Part shown: one piece after another, positions 38,974 through 48,689 of the stretch | Layout: every line of letters starts with the position of its first letter | How positions within the stretch are numbered: position 1 is the first letter of the stretch | Source of the DNA: an uncultured Prevotellaceae bacterium | GTDB taxonomy: Bacteria > Bacteroidota > Bacteroidia > Bacteroidales > Bacteroidaceae | Length of the DNA stretch: 64,000 nt | Reading direction: 5' to 3' | Assembly: GCA_947307015.1 (NCBI GenBank) | Contig: CAMZHV010000003.1 | Coordinates: 1 to 64,000, forward strand | Made by a program: the position numbers and the translations under genes | The notes under the pieces: model-generated | Databases searched by the model: none | What the model was told of the DNA's origin: nothing | The model's input: the letters and a program-made list of their open reading frames with translations, nothing else

Positions 38974-40845
38974 CAATTTATTTTTTATTACTTTTGCCTT
39001 TGCTTCACCGACTACTGCCCTTAGCTCTTCGATGCTCACTTCTCGTATACGTTTGACACTTTTGAAAGCTTTAAGGAGAGCTTGCTTAGTCTTAGGACCG
39101 ACGCCAGGGATTGTGTCGAGTTCAGATTTCAGTTGACTCTTGCTGCGTTTGTCCCGATGGAATGTGATAGCATAGCGGTGTACCTCGTCTTGTATCTGGG
39201 TGAGCAGACGGAAGAGCGCGCTGTCTTGTTTTAGGGCTATGGTCATCGGAGGATTTCCGTAGAGTAGTTCATGTGTACGGTGACGATCGTCCTTTGCCAG
39301 TCCTGCTATAGGTATCTTTAGTCCTAATTCGCCTTCTACGACTGCACGCACAACGTTCATTTGGCCGATTCCACCGTCAGTTATGATGAGGTCGGGTAGG
39401 GGAGTGTCCTCATCTATCATTCGACGATAACGCCGCCTTACCACCTCTTGCATCGACGCATAATCATCGGGTCCAACGACCGTCTTGATGTTATATTTGC
39501 GGTAATCTGCTTTGCTCGGTTTGCATTTTTTGAAGACTACACATCCTGCCACAGCATCACTTCCAGATATATTCGAATTGTCAAAACACTCGATTTGATA
39601 CGGTAGATTCGGCAATTGCAGATGATCTTGTATCTCTTTCATCAATCGTACCGCCTTTTGTTCCGGATTCAGCTTCTCTTGTTGCTTCAAACGATCTACT
39701 TTATATTGCTTTACGTTGAGTTCAGAGAGTGCTAATAATTGCTTTTTGTCCCCTCGTTGTGGAATAGTTATTTCTATATCCTCAAGCGGTAGTTCCACGT
39801 GGAACGGTAGCACGATTTCCTTGGCCGAAGAGCCCCATCTGTCGCGCATATCCATGATGCCTCGCACAAGTAATTCTTCCTTGGATTCATCGAGCTTTTT
39901 CTTGTATTCGAAAGTGAAAGCTTGGTTAATGGCGCCTTCTACAACGTGGAGATAGTTGATGTATGCGATGTTTTCATCATCGTCGATGGAGAACACATCG
40001 ATATTATGACCTGTTGCCGTGATGACTTGACTTTTCTCCTGATGGGCTGTGATGAGGTCGTAACGCCGCTTCACAATCGCGGCTTCCTCGAATCGCATTT
40101 CTGCTGCCAGTTCCTGCATCATTGTCATCATCTCCTTGCGTAAGGATGTCGTATCACCTTTCAGGATGCGAACTGCTGCATCAATATAGGTCATGTATTC
40201 CTCGTGGCTCTGCTTGCCTACGCATGGTCCAAGACAATTCTTTATATGGTACTCCAAGCACAGCTTATATTTACCAGTATCCACGCCCTCTTTACTCATC
40301 GGTTGGTGACACCGACGGATAGGGTAGAGGTTCTTGAAGAGTTCAAGGAGCGCTTGCATCGTGGGAAAATGACTGTAAGGGCCGAAGTACATTGCCCCTT
40401 TTCGATCGACATGGCGTGTCTTGTAGATGCGTGGCAGATACTCTTTCGTGACGGCGATATAGGGATAACTCTTCCCGTCTTTCAGGAGTACGTTGTAGCG
40501 CGGTTGGAATTGCTTGATGAGTTGGTTTTCCAATAGCAGAGCCTCCGCTTCCGTCTTCACCACGGTATAATGAATATCCCATATTTTGGATACAAGGATT
40601 GCCGTTTTACGTGAGTCGTGGTCGCGGTTGAAATAGCTCGCAACGCGCCGCTTCAAGTTCTTCGCCTTACCCACATAAATCACCTTCCCTTGCTCGTCGA
40701 AGTACTGATAGCTACCTGGTGATTCAGGTAAACGTTGAATAATGCTATTGAGATGAAGAAGCCTCCCATCACCCTCACGGACTCTCCCCCCGCCCTCCCT
40801 GTTAGGGAGGGGGCGATTACCTTTGCTATCTGGTTTTTTCTCCAT
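38935..40845 (-). CDS. uvrC: Excinuclease ABC subunit C
   Basis: A 636-residue nucleotide excision repair endonuclease making the 3' and 5' incisions with UvrB. Domains: GIY-YIG nuclease (~45-125, GSYQYFDEQGKVIYVGKAKN), a cysteine cluster (CLEYHIKNCLGPCVG), UVR motif (~230-260), the RNase H-like 5' nuclease (ECFDNSNISGSDAV, DLIITDGG) and C-terminal helix-hairpin-helix (DTIPGVGPKTKQALL). Both ends carry repeat-encoded tails: residues ~11-23 (RPLPNREGGGRV) near the N-terminus and EPPPNLPQRGGV at the C-terminus. A start after the repeat is possible only at a non-ATG codon. Confidence 0.94.
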   Translation of the reverse strand: MEKKPDSKGNRPLPNREGGGRVREGDGRLLHLNSIIQRLPESPGSYQYFDEQGKVIYVGKAKNLKRRVASYFNRDHDSRKTAILVSKIWDIHYTVVKTEAEALLLENQLIKQFQPRYNVLLKDGKSYPYIAVTKEYLPRIYKTRHVDRKGAMYFGPYSHFPTMQALLELFKNLYPIRRCHQPMSKEGVDTGKYKLCLEYHIKNCLGPCVGKQSHEEYMTYIDAAVRILKGDTTSLRKEMMTMMQELAAEMRFEEAAIVKRRYDLITAHQEKSQVITATGHNIDVFSIDDDENIAYINYLHVVEGAINQAFTFEYKKKLDESKEELLVRGIMDMRDRWGSSAKEIVLPFHVELPLEDIEITIPQRGDKKQLLALSELNVKQYKVDRLKQQEKLNPEQKAVRLMKEIQDHLQLPNLPYQIECFDNSNISGSDAVAGCVVFKKCKPSKADYRKYNIKTVVGPDDYASMQEVVRRRYRRMIDEDTPLPDLIITDGGIGQMNVVRAVVEGELGLKIPIAGLAKDDRHRTHELLYGNPPMTIALKQDSALFRLLTQIQDEVHRYAITFHRDKRSKSQLKSELDTIPGVGPKTKQALLKAFKSVKRIREVSIEELRAVVGEAKAKVIKNKLEPPPNLPQRGGV

Positions 40846-40893
40846 TTGTTTGGTATCTGCTCCCTCCCTAACAGGGAGGGCGGGGGGAGTGTC
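40778..40893. repeat. Inverted pair of palindromic repeats around the uvrC start
   Basis: 40778-40815 (in frame in uvrC) and 40858-40893 (between apt and uvrC) are inverted copies sharing CCCCCCGCCCTCCCTGTTAG over almost their full length. Confidence 0.85.
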
Positions 40894-40910
40894 TATGAGG
40901 GGTCGGTCTT

Positions 40911-41441
40911 TTATATCTTCAACAACGTTGTTATATCCACATCCTCTGGGAACATGGCGCGACCATGGAGACCTTCGATGGTCAACTCGATGATGAAGTT
41001 GATATAGGTTTGTTTGGGATTGAACTGCTTTACGAGGTTATAAGCCGCGAGCATGGAGCCACCAGTGGCGAGGAGATCGTCGTGGAGGAGGATTACGTCC
41101 TTCTCTGTGATAGCGTCTGTGTGTATCTCTATGGTGTCCTTGCCATACTCCTTCATATAACTTTCCTTGCGTGTGTCGGCAGGCAACTTGCCCGGCTTAC
41201 GACACATCACGAAGCCGGCTCCGAGTTTGTATGCTAAAGCCGCTCCGACCACGAAGCCGCGGCTCTCGATGCCTACGACCTTTGTGATACCTTTGTCTTT
41301 ATAGAGGTCATACAACTCATTGACCATAATGCGGAGACATTTGCTGTTCTTGTAGAGCGTGCTGACATCCTTGAATTGGATGCCCGGAATTGGGAAGTCA
41401 GGCACATTGCGCAGGTGCTTCAAAAGATATTCGTTGTTCAT
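40911..41441 (-). CDS. apt: Adenine phosphoribosyltransferase
   Basis: A 176-residue salvage enzyme making AMP from adenine and PRPP. Seen: HLRNVPDFPIPGIQFKDVS (family-specific N-terminus), GIESRGFVVGAALAYKLGAGF, CRKPGKLPADT and the PRPP-binding ILLHDDLLATGGSMLAAY. The second residue of the usual VDD is His-Asp-Asp here, a mild variation. MNNEYLLKHLRNVPDFP at 41441 is the family start; a longer version beginning at 41519 is possible but lacks similarity. It is likely in one transcript with mnmG upstream and uvrC downstream. Confidence 0.92.
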   Translation of the reverse strand: MNNEYLLKHLRNVPDFPIPGIQFKDVSTLYKNSKCLRIMVNELYDLYKDKGITKVVGIESRGFVVGAALAYKLGAGFVMCRKPGKLPADTRKESYMKEYGKDTIEIHTDAITEKDVILLHDDLLATGGSMLAAYNLVKQFNPKQTYINFIIELTIEGLHGRAMFPEDVDITTLLKI

Positions 41442-41533
41442 TGTTTGTTGGATTATAGTTTTGTTATGTTTTATTTCTATTGAATTTATAGCTTCTATAA
41501 GCTCTATCTCATCTGTCATTGTTTCACGTGGAA

Positions 41534-43459
41534 CTATCTCCCCAAAAGAACGAGGAGAACGTTGATGTCAGAGGGCGATACTCCAGGTATACGGGAGGCT
41601 TGGGCAAGCGTTTCGGGGTCATGACGGATGAGCTTTTGGCGTCCCTCGGTGGATATGGATTGAAGGGTGCTGTAGTCGAAGCGCCCGCGGATGCGGATGT
41701 CTTCGAGGCGGTGCATCTTCTGGGCTTGCTCCACCTCGCGCATGATATATCCTTTGTATTTAATTTCAATCTCGGCCTCTTCTGCAATCTCGTCGCGGCG
41801 CGCTGAGATGGTGTCAAGCAACTCGCGCAGCTGGGGTAGGGCAGGGGAGAGGTTGGCGATGGTGAGCTGTGGACGTCCGAGGAGTTCCATGAGCTTACAG
41901 CCTCGGGAGAGCGGGGCGGTGCCGAGGCTTTCGAACAGGCCGTTGACATCGTTCATCTTGACGGAGAAATTCTCTGCGAAATGGATGATACGCTCTACCT
42001 CTTCCTTCTTCTTTAGATAGTGCTGCAGACGTTCATTGGTAGCTACCCCCATGCGATGACCAATCTCCGTGAGGCGGGCGTCGGCATTATCCTGGCGCAA
42101 TAGGATGCGGTATTCGGCACGCGAGGTGAACATACGGTAGGGCTCATCCACACCCTTACAGACGAGGTCGTCAATGAGCACGCCGATGTAGGCTTCATCG
42201 CGATGAAGGATGAGCGGCTCCTCGTTCGTACAGCGACGAGCTGCGTTAATGCCTGCGATAAGTCCTTGACCAGCAGCCTCTTCGTAGCCAGTGGTGCCAT
42301 TGACCTGACCTGCAAGAAAGAGGCCATGGATGACGCGCGACTCCAAGGAATGATGGAGCTGCGTGGGGTCAAAGAAGTCATATTCAATGGCATATCCTGG
42401 TCGGAAGATCTCCAGATTGCGGAAAGCTGGGATGAGTTTCAACGCCTCGATCTGCACATCGATGGGCAGCGAGGAGGAGAAGCCGTTGAGGTAGTATTCG
42501 TTGGTGTTGGTGCCTTCGGGTTCGAGGAAAAGCTGGTGTTGATCCTTGTCGGGGAAGGTGACGAGCTTTGTCTCGATACTGGGACAGTAACGGGGACCGA
42601 TACTCTGAATCTGCCCATTGTAGAGGGGTGAATCGGGAAGACCTGCGCGGAGGCGTTCGTGGACAGCTTCGTTGGTGTAGGTGATGAAGCAAGGCATGTC
42701 CCTTCCTGCCGTGACTGCGGCAGGAAGGGACATGTAGGAGAACTTTCGGCCTTCGGTGTCGCCGGGCTGCTCGGTCATCAACGAGAAGTCAACGGAGCGG
42801 GCATCGATGCGGACGGGAGTACCGGTCTTCATGCGGGCTACACGTATGCCGTGAATAGCGATGCTCTCAGCGAGTTCTAAAGAAGGTGGCTCGGCACAGC
42901 GACCGCCAGGCAGCTTGACGCGCCCGATGTGCATGAGGCCGTTGAGGAAAGTGCCGGCGGTGAGGATGATGCTCTTGGCGTGGAAGGTCATGCCGAGGTA
43001 GGTCTCGACGCCGGTGGCAGTGGGCTGGGCGGGCTTGTTTGCGGCGACGGTGTCGCGGCAAACGGAACAATCCTCAACGATGAGGCGGCGGACTTGGTCT
43101 TGCCAGATGTGCAGGTTGGGTGTGTTCTCGAGCACTTCGCGCCAAGCCCAGATGAACTTGCCGCGGTCGCATTGAGCTCGCGGGCTCCACATCGCAGGGC
43201 CTTTGGAGCGGTTCAGCATACGGAATTGGATCGTCGTAGCGTCTGTGACGCGTCCCATTGCCCCGCCAAGTGCATCTATCTCCCTGACAATCTGTCCCTT
43301 AGCAATGCCGCCGACAGCAGGATTGCAGGACATTTGTGCTATCTTGTTCATGTCCATCGTGATGAGCAGCGTGCATGCTCCGATGCTTGCTGCTGCATGC
43401 GCCGCCTCACACCCTGCGTGCCCAGCTCCAATCACAATGACGTCATAGTTCCTTTCCAA
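41534..43459 (-). CDS. mnmG: tRNA uridine 5-carboxymethylaminomethyl modification enzyme MnmG
   Basis: A 641-residue FAD protein that, with MnmE, installs the carboxymethylaminomethyl group at U34 of certain tRNAs. Seen: VIVIGAGHAGCEAAHAAA (FAD binding), SCNPAVGGIAKGQIVREIDALGG, GTFLNGLMHIG, PVRIDARSVDFS, GLFLAGQVNGTTGYEEAA and the C-terminal EVEQAQKMHRLEDI helix region. Residues SLPAAVTAGRD fall on a perfect 17-bp inverted repeat (42696-42735). A near-consensus minus-strand promoter (TAtcTTcG) lies at 43524-43517. Confidence 0.95.
   Translation of the reverse strand: MERNYDVIVIGAGHAGCEAAHAAASIGACTLLITMDMNKIAQMSCNPAVGGIAKGQIVREIDALGGAMGRVTDATTIQFRMLNRSKGPAMWSPRAQCDRGKFIWAWREVLENTPNLHIWQDQVRRLIVEDCSVCRDTVAANKPAQPTATGVETYLGMTFHAKSIILTAGTFLNGLMHIGRVKLPGGRCAEPPSLELAESIAIHGIRVARMKTGTPVRIDARSVDFSLMTEQPGDTEGRKFSYMSLPAAVTAGRDMPCFITYTNEAVHERLRAGLPDSPLYNGQIQSIGPRYCPSIETKLVTFPDKDQHQLFLEPEGTNTNEYYLNGFSSSLPIDVQIEALKLIPAFRNLEIFRPGYAIEYDFFDPTQLHHSLESRVIHGLFLAGQVNGTTGYEEAAGQGLIAGINAARRCTNEEPLILHRDEAYIGVLIDDLVCKGVDEPYRMFTSRAEYRILLRQDNADARLTEIGHRMGVATNERLQHYLKKKEEVERIIHFAENFSVKMNDVNGLFESLGTAPLSRGCKLMELLGRPQLTIANLSPALPQLRELLDTISARRDEIAEEAEIEIKYKGYIMREVEQAQKMHRLEDIRIRGRFDYSTLQSISTEGRQKLIRHDPETLAQASRIPGVSPSDINVLLVLLGR
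42696..42735. repeat. Perfect 17-bp inverted repeat inside mnmG
   Basis: Arms 42696-42712 and 42719-42735 are exactly complementary around a 6-base loop. The sequence is unlike the CCCTCCC family, and it encodes SLPAAVTAGRD in MnmG. Confidence 0.85.
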
Positions 43460-43566
43460 AGCCTAAAAATATGCTCGAATGTGGCGTTTAAAGAGCCCAT
43501 TCTTGGTTTTACGGCGCGAAGATACGGCATTTTTTAGATAAAATGGTCATAAAAAGTGCAGATTTC

Positions 43567-43597
43567 TTTGTTTAATCGTTAAAAAGCTTTATTTTTG
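43567..43597 (+). promoter_or_regulatory. Predicted promoter of sdhCAB (-33 TTTG, -7 TAttTTTG)
   Basis: TTTG at 43567-43570 and TAttTTTG at 43590-43597 with a 19-base spacer. The sdhC ATG lies 110 bases downstream, leaving a long AT-rich leader. Confidence 0.7.
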
Positions 43598-43707
43598 CGC
43601 CATCTTACGTGTTATGTGCGCGTAGAAACCTTTAAAATTCATAGAAAAGATATCATTAACAAACAAAAATCATCACATCATCATTCAACATTTAATTTTT
43701 ATCCTTT

Positions 43708-44373
43708 ATGTGGTTAATTGATTCATCCATTGGAAGGAAAGTGGTCATGTCCGTGACTGGCTTGGCCTTGATTCTCTTCCTGACGTTCCATGCATGCATG
43801 AACGTCGTAGCTCTGTTCAGCGCAGAAGGCTACAACATGATCTGCGAATTCCTCGGCGCCAATTGGTATGCCGTGGTCGCTACCATTGGCTTGGCAGCCT
43901 TGATGGTTCTGCACTTTGTGTTTGCCATCATCCTGACCATTCAGAACAAAAAGGCTCGTGGCACCGACAGCTATGCCGTGACCAACAAGCCCGAAAAAGT
44001 GGAGTGGTACAGCCAGAACATGTTCCTGCTCGGCTGCATCGTCGTGTTAGGTCTCTGCCTGCACCTCTACAATTTCTGGTACAACATGATGTGGAGCGAG
44101 CTCATGGGCAACGCTTACACCCAGCTGCCTTCGCCCAGCGACGGCTATGCTTGGATTGAGCAGACCTTCGCCCAGCCCGTCTTCGTTGTGCTTTATGTTA
44201 TCTGGCTTTGTGCCATCTGGCTGCACATCAACCACGGTTTCTGGAGTGCTATCCAAACCTTGGGTTGGAGCGGCAAGATATGGCTCAATCGTTGGCAATG
44301 CATAGGTTTCTGGTGGTCCACCATCGTCATCCTGATGTTCTTCGCCGTCGTAATTAAGTTCGCAATATTCTAA
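43708..44373 (+). CDS. sdhC: Succinate dehydrogenase/fumarate reductase cytochrome b subunit
   Basis: A 221-residue integral membrane diheme cytochrome b with five hydrophobic segments, the single-anchor-subunit (type B-like) form used by Bacteroidota. Candidate heme-ligand histidines: His28 (FHACMN), His69 (VLHFVF), His119 (LHLYNF), His173 and His176 (WLHINHGFWSA). It passes electrons between menaquinone and the SdhAB catalytic subunits. In anaerobic Bacteroidota the complex works mainly as fumarate reductase. sdhA follows after 12 bases. Confidence 0.93.
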   Translation: MWLIDSSIGRKVVMSVTGLALILFLTFHACMNVVALFSAEGYNMICEFLGANWYAVVATIGLAALMVLHFVFAIILTIQNKKARGTDSYAVTNKPEKVEWYSQNMFLLGCIVVLGLCLHLYNFWYNMMWSELMGNAYTQLPSPSDGYAWIEQTFAQPVFVVLYVIWLCAIWLHINHGFWSAIQTLGWSGKIWLNRWQCIGFWWSTIVILMFFAVVIKFAIF

Positions 44374-44385
44374 AAGACATACATC

Positions 44386-46362
44386 ATGAAAAAGATAGAT
44401 TCTAAGATTCCCGCAGGTCCAGTGCCTGAAAAATGGAAGGAATATAAGGCTCACCAGCGTCTCGTCAACCCGAAGAACAAATTGAAACTCGACATCATCG
44501 TCGTGGGTACGGGTCTGGCAGGTGCCAGTGCTGCGGCATCTCTCGGCGAGATGGGCTTTAATGTCTATAATTTCTGTATCCAGGACAGCCCCCGTCGTGC
44601 ACACTCCATCGCAGCACAGGGCGGTATCAATGCTGCCAAGAACTACCAGAACGATGGCGACAGTGTCTATCGTCTGTTCTACGACACCGTGAAGGGCGGT
44701 GACTACCGTGCTCGTGAAGCCAATGTCTATCGTCTGGCCGAGGTGTCCAACAACATTATCGACCAGTGCGTAGCACAGGGCGTTCCCTTCGCTCGTGAAT
44801 ATGGTGGCATGTTGGCCAACCGTTCTTTTGGCGGTGCGCAGGTTAGCCGTACCTTCTATGCCAAGGGTCAGACCGGTCAGCAGCTGCTGCTGGGTGCCTA
44901 CAGCTCCCTCTCCGCTCAGGTGCAGGCCGGCAAGGTGAAGCTCTTCACCCGCTACGAGATGGAAGATGTGGTCATCGTCGATGGCCGCGCTCGCGGTATC
45001 ATCGCCAAGAACCTCGTCACAGGTAAGCTCGAGCGCTTTAGCGCCAACGCTGTTGTCATCGCTACTGGCGGCTACGGCAACGCTTACTTCCTCTCCACCA
45101 ACGCTATGGGTTGCAACTGCACGGCAGCTGTTCAGTGCTACCGCAAGGGCGCTTACATGGCTAACCCCTCTTATGTACAGATTCACCCCACCTGTATCCC
45201 CGTTCACGGCGACAAGCAGTCCAAGCTGACACTGATGTCTGAGTCCCTGCGTAACGACGGACGCATCTGGGTGCCCAAGAAGATAGAAGATGCCAAGAAG
45301 CTGCAGGAAGGTACGCTGCAGGGTTGGGAGATTCCAGAGGAGGATCGTGACTACTATCTGGAGCGTCGTTATCCCGCCTTCGGTAACCTCGTGCCGCGCG
45401 ACGTGGCTTCACGTGCTGCCAAGGAGCGTTGCGACAAGGGCTTCGGCGTGAACAACACAGGTCTTGCCGTGTTCCTCGACTTCTCCGAGTCCATCAATCG
45501 CCTCGGAATCGACGTTATCATGCAGCGCTACGGCAACCTCTTCGAGATGTATGAGGAGATTACCGACGTGTTCCCCGGTGACGTTGCCAATGAGATCAAC
45601 GGCGTGAAGTACTACAAGCCCATGATGATCTATCCCGCCATCCACTACACCATGGGCGGCGTGTGGGTTGACTACGAGCTGCAGACCTCCATCCCCGGCC
45701 TCTTCGCTATCGGTGAGTGCAACTTCTCCGATCACGGAGCTAACCGCCTCGGTGCAAGTGCGCTGATGCAGGGTCTTGCCGACGGTTACTTCGTGCTGCC
45801 TTACACCATCCAGAACTACCTCGCTGACCAAGCTATCTGGCCGCGCATCTCCACCGACCTGCCTGAGTTTGCAGCTGCTGAGAAGGCTGTCGACGACGAG
45901 CTCACTCGCCTCTTGAATATCAAGGGTAAGCGCTCCGTCGATAGCATCCACAAGGAACTCGGCCACATCATGTGGGAGTATGTCGGCATGGGTCGCACCG
46001 CTGAAGGCTTGAAGACCGGTATCCAGAAGATGAAGGAGCTCCAGAAGGAGTTCGACACCAACCTCTTCGTGCCCGGTTCTAAGGAAGGTCTCAACGTGGA
46101 GCTCGACAAGGCTATCCATCTCCGCGACTTCTTCACGATGGGCGAGCTCGTGGCTCACGATGCCCTCTCTCGTAACGAATCCTGCGGCGGTCACTTCCGC
46201 GAGGAATATCAGACCGAGGAAGGCGAAGCCAAGCGCGACGACGAGAACTTCTTCTATGTCGGCTGCTGGGAGTATCAGGGTGCAGACAAGGATCCTGAAC
46301 TCATCAAGGAGCCCCTGGAGTATGAGGCAATTAAGGTACAAACGAGAAATTATAAGAATTAG
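44386..46362 (+). CDS. sdhA: Succinate dehydrogenase/fumarate reductase flavoprotein subunit
   Basis: A 658-residue catalytic subunit with covalent FAD on the cytoplasmic side. Seen: [20 protein letters not shown] (FAD-binding), the [15 protein letters not shown] segment with the flavin-linking histidine (HS), IHPTCIP (substrate-binding His-Pro-Thr), [21 protein letters not shown] and [19 protein letters not shown]. The length and NYQNDGDS region match Bacteroides FrdA/SdhA. Paralogue NadB is at 2309. A palindromic repeat begins at the stop codon itself. Confidence 0.95.
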   Translation: MKKIDSKIPAGPVPEKWKEYKAHQRLVNPKNKLKLDIIVVGTGLAGASAAASLGEMGFNVYNFCIQDSPRRAHSIAAQGGINAAKNYQNDGDSVYRLFYDTVKGGDYRAREANVYRLAEVSNNIIDQCVAQGVPFAREYGGMLANRSFGGAQVSRTFYAKGQTGQQLLLGAYSSLSAQVQAGKVKLFTRYEMEDVVIVDGRARGIIAKNLVTGKLERFSANAVVIATGGYGNAYFLSTNAMGCNCTAAVQCYRKGAYMANPSYVQIHPTCIPVHGDKQSKLTLMSESLRNDGRIWVPKKIEDAKKLQEGTLQGWEIPEEDRDYYLERRYPAFGNLVPRDVASRAAKERCDKGFGVNNTGLAVFLDFSESINRLGIDVIMQRYGNLFEMYEEITDVFPGDVANEINGVKYYKPMMIYPAIHYTMGGVWVDYELQTSIPGLFAIGECNFSDHGANRLGASALMQGLADGYFVLPYTIQNYLADQAIWPRISTDLPEFAAAEKAVDDELTRLLNIKGKRSVDSIHKELGHIMWEYVGMGRTAEGLKTGIQKMKELQKEFDTNLFVPGSKEGLNVELDKAIHLRDFFTMGELVAHDALSRNESCGGHFREEYQTEEGEAKRDDENFFYVGCWEYQGADKDPELIKEPLEYEAIKVQTRNYKN

Positions 46363-46515
46363 GACCCTCCCCTCACCCTCCCTTGTAGGGAGGGAGTGGT
46401 CACCTTTCAAGAATAGGTTTTATTATTAACATTAAAGAATAACCCTAATGATCCCCTAATGAGTCAGATACATTCTACTCCCCTCCCTACAAGGGAGGGG
46501 CTGGGGGGTGGGTCT
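46361..46515. repeat. Inverted pair of palindromic repeats between sdhA and sdhB
   Basis: 46361-46404 and 46476-46515 are inverted copies (CCCTCCCTTGTAGGGAGGG core, same spelling as the porZ pair) separated by ~70 AT-rich bases. They fill the 160-base gap and end 7 bases before the sdhB ATG, so they may affect sdhB translation. Confidence 0.85.
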
Positions 46516-46522
46516 TCATATT

Positions 46523-47281
46523 ATGGCTAAAAACATCTCTGTTACAATAAAGTTCTGGAAACAGAACGGCCCGAAGGAGAAGGGCCACTTCGACACGCAC
46601 GAGTTGAAGAATATTCCCGACGATACCTCCTTCCTCGAGGCCCTCGACATCATGAACGAGGAGCTTATCGGCGAGGGCAAGGAGCCTTTCGTGTTCGACC
46701 ACGATTGCCGCGAAGGTATCTGCGGCATGTGCTCGCTCTACATCAACGGCACGCCTCACGGCAAGACCCTGCGCGGTGCCACCACCTGCCAGCTCTACAT
46801 GCGTAAGTTCAAGGATGGCGAGACCATCACCGTGGAACCCTGGCGCTCTGCCGGCTTCCCCGTCATCAAGGACTGCATGGTCGATCGCTCTGCCTTCGAC
46901 AAGATCATCCAGGCCGGTGGTTATACCACCATCCGCACAGGTCAGGCTCAGGACGCCAACGCCATCCTTATTCCCAAGGAGGATGCCGACGAAGCCATGG
47001 ACTGCGCATCGTGCATCGGTTGTGGTGCCTGCGTAGCAGCTTGTAAGAACGGCTCTGCCATGCTCTTCGTCAGTTCCAAGGTCTCTCAGCTCGCCCTGCT
47101 GCCGCAAGGCCGCGTAGAGGCTGCCAAGCGCGTCAAAGCTATGGTCGCCAAGATGGATGAACTCGGCTTTGGCAACTGCACCAACACCCGCGCCTGCGAG
47201 GCCGTCTGTCCGAAGAACGAGACCATCGCCAACATCGCTCGTCTGAACCGCGAGTTCATTAAGGCAAAGCTGGCTGATTAA
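46523..47281 (+). CDS. sdhB: Succinate dehydrogenase/fumarate reductase iron-sulfur subunit
   Basis: A 252-residue electron-transfer subunit. The N-terminal ferredoxin fold holds the [2Fe-2S] ligands in [13 protein letters not shown] and a later TTCQL. The C-terminal half has [17 protein letters not shown] and [13 protein letters not shown] for the [4Fe-4S] and [3Fe-4S] clusters. Start [14 protein letters not shown] at 46523 is chosen over an ATG at 46508 that lies inside the repeat. Sits in the sdhCAB operon, and a strong bidirectional hairpin follows. Confidence 0.94.
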   Translation: MAKNISVTIKFWKQNGPKEKGHFDTHELKNIPDDTSFLEALDIMNEELIGEGKEPFVFDHDCREGICGMCSLYINGTPHGKTLRGATTCQLYMRKFKDGETITVEPWRSAGFPVIKDCMVDRSAFDKIIQAGGYTTIRTGQAQDANAILIPKEDADEAMDCASCIGCGACVAACKNGSAMLFVSSKVSQLALLPQGRVEAAKRVKAMVAKMDELGFGNCTNTRACEAVCPKNETIANIARLNREFIKAKLAD

Positions 47282-47294
47282 GGATTTGATAGGT

Positions 47295-47362
47295 TGTGAG
47301 GTAATAAGGTTTCAGGTTATTAGGTGATTTCACCTCAAAACCATAAACCTTATTACCTCACA
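47295..47362. terminator. Bidirectional terminator-like hairpin
   Basis: Perfect 18-bp arms (47295-47312 and 47345-47362) with an inner AGGTGA/TCACCT stem in the loop, between the convergent sdhB and TlpA-like genes. Confidence 0.8.
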
Positions 47363-47379
47363 TCTTTGTTTAACATTGT

Positions 47380-48630
47380 TTACAACTCTGCCTCAATAGC
47401 TTTTTCGAGGTCGGAGATTTGGGTGTCCCGAGCGCGAAGGTCGGAGTCGCGAGCTACGAGAAAAAAGGTGGGGAGGGAGGTGACACCATAAAGCTGTACG
47501 ATGTCATTGGTGATGCCTTCAGCGCAGTGTGTGCAGATCCAGGGCAACGCTTCGCACATCGTCTTCCAATAATGCTCATCGGCGTCGAGTGATACCTGCA
47601 TGATTTCGAGACCACGGCTGTGGTACTTGGCATAGAGTTCGCGCAGCAGGATATTGCGCTGTTGGCTTTGCGGCAGGGAGTAGGCCGTGAAGTCAAGGAG
47701 TACAACATTGTCTTTGAGCTCGGAAAGGCGGCGCTCACGTCCACGTATGTCTGGGAAGCCGAAGTCGATGATTCCAGATTCATGCACTTTGTCGCCATCG
47801 ATCTCCAGTTCGATGGGGCGTGTCTGACGTGTGTTGCGCAGTCCGCGCAGAGCGATATTGCGGAGGTTTTCAGTGCGGGCGGCAGTGGGGTAGTGCTCAT
47901 CCCACTGTGTGGCCACGGAGGCAAAATACTGTACGTCGCTGCGATCGTCCTCCGGATTGAAGAGCATCTGCGAGCCGATGGTCTGGAAGAGTGCGAAATA
48001 GGCAGCAGGTGAGAGCGGGTCGCGCAGGATAAAGTCGGTCTTGAGGGTTTGTTTGTATTGACTGACGAGGAGCTTCGCACGGTCGATTTTCTCCAGCGTC
48101 GAAAGGGTGAAGACGGTGTCGAGGGCAGCGAGCTGCTGTTGTAGTTGGATGTTGAGGAGCGAGATGGTCTTCATCGTGCGTGAGGCATCGTTGCCCTGAA
48201 TGTCGTAGTCCGTTGCCATGCGGGGGAAGGAGGCTTCGACGTGGATGTCGGTGAGGGGATTCTCGGAAGAACCTCCGGGAGCTGCTGCGACGACAACGAA
48301 ATTGATGACTTGGCGGGCGATGCGAAGGCGATAGAATTCGGGGGCGGCGGTGGAGTCCTGTGGGGCGGCAGGCACCTTAAAGGAGAAACGGCCGTCGGCT
48401 TTCAATCGCATGGAGTCTACGGGTTCCACGCCACTGAGCGTCATGGCTTCGAGCACGAGGGTGGAATCCTTGGCGTCGCTGATGACACCGTCGACGCGGA
48501 AGGTGGGACCTGAGGAGGTACAAGACACCATCGTCAGGAAGAGGTAGCAGACGAGGAGCACGATGAGGGCCATTGCAATGACGCCTCGCATGATGGCTTG
48601 ATTGGTTTTCTGGGCTTTACGCTTTCTCAT
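47380..48630 (-). CDS. TlpA-like lipoprotein with DUF4369-like N-terminal domain, lacking the usual CxxC
   Basis: A 416-residue protein: cytosolic basic tail, a membrane segment (GVIAMALIVLLVCYLFLTMVSC, possible lipid cysteine at 37), a DUF4369-like beta domain (~45-140), a helical linker and a thioredoxin fold (~285-416: GFPDIRGRERRLSELKDNVVLLDFTA, then LYGVTSLPTFFLV with the cis-proline). Where the redox motif W-C-x-x-C is expected, the sequence reads TAYSLPQSQQ, so no catalytic cysteines are at the normal place. A CTHC motif occurs instead at 366-369, just before the cis-Pro strand. It may be a scaffold rather than an oxidoreductase. Confidence 0.75.
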   Translation of the reverse strand: MRKRKAQKTNQAIMRGVIAMALIVLLVCYLFLTMVSCTSSGPTFRVDGVISDAKDSTLVLEAMTLSGVEPVDSMRLKADGRFSFKVPAAPQDSTAAPEFYRLRIARQVINFVVVAAAPGGSSENPLTDIHVEASFPRMATDYDIQGNDASRTMKTISLLNIQLQQQLAALDTVFTLSTLEKIDRAKLLVSQYKQTLKTDFILRDPLSPAAYFALFQTIGSQMLFNPEDDRSDVQYFASVATQWDEHYPTAARTENLRNIALRGLRNTRQTRPIELEIDGDKVHESGIIDFGFPDIRGRERRLSELKDNVVLLDFTAYSLPQSQQRNILLRELYAKYHSRGLEIMQVSLDADEHYWKTMCEALPWICTHCAEGITNDIVQLYGVTSLPTFFLVARDSDLRARDTQISDLEKAIEAEL

Positions 48631-48689
48631 ATTATGGAACTTAAATCTTACTTAGATGGAACTTAGATGGATGTGATATTTATGCTCAG

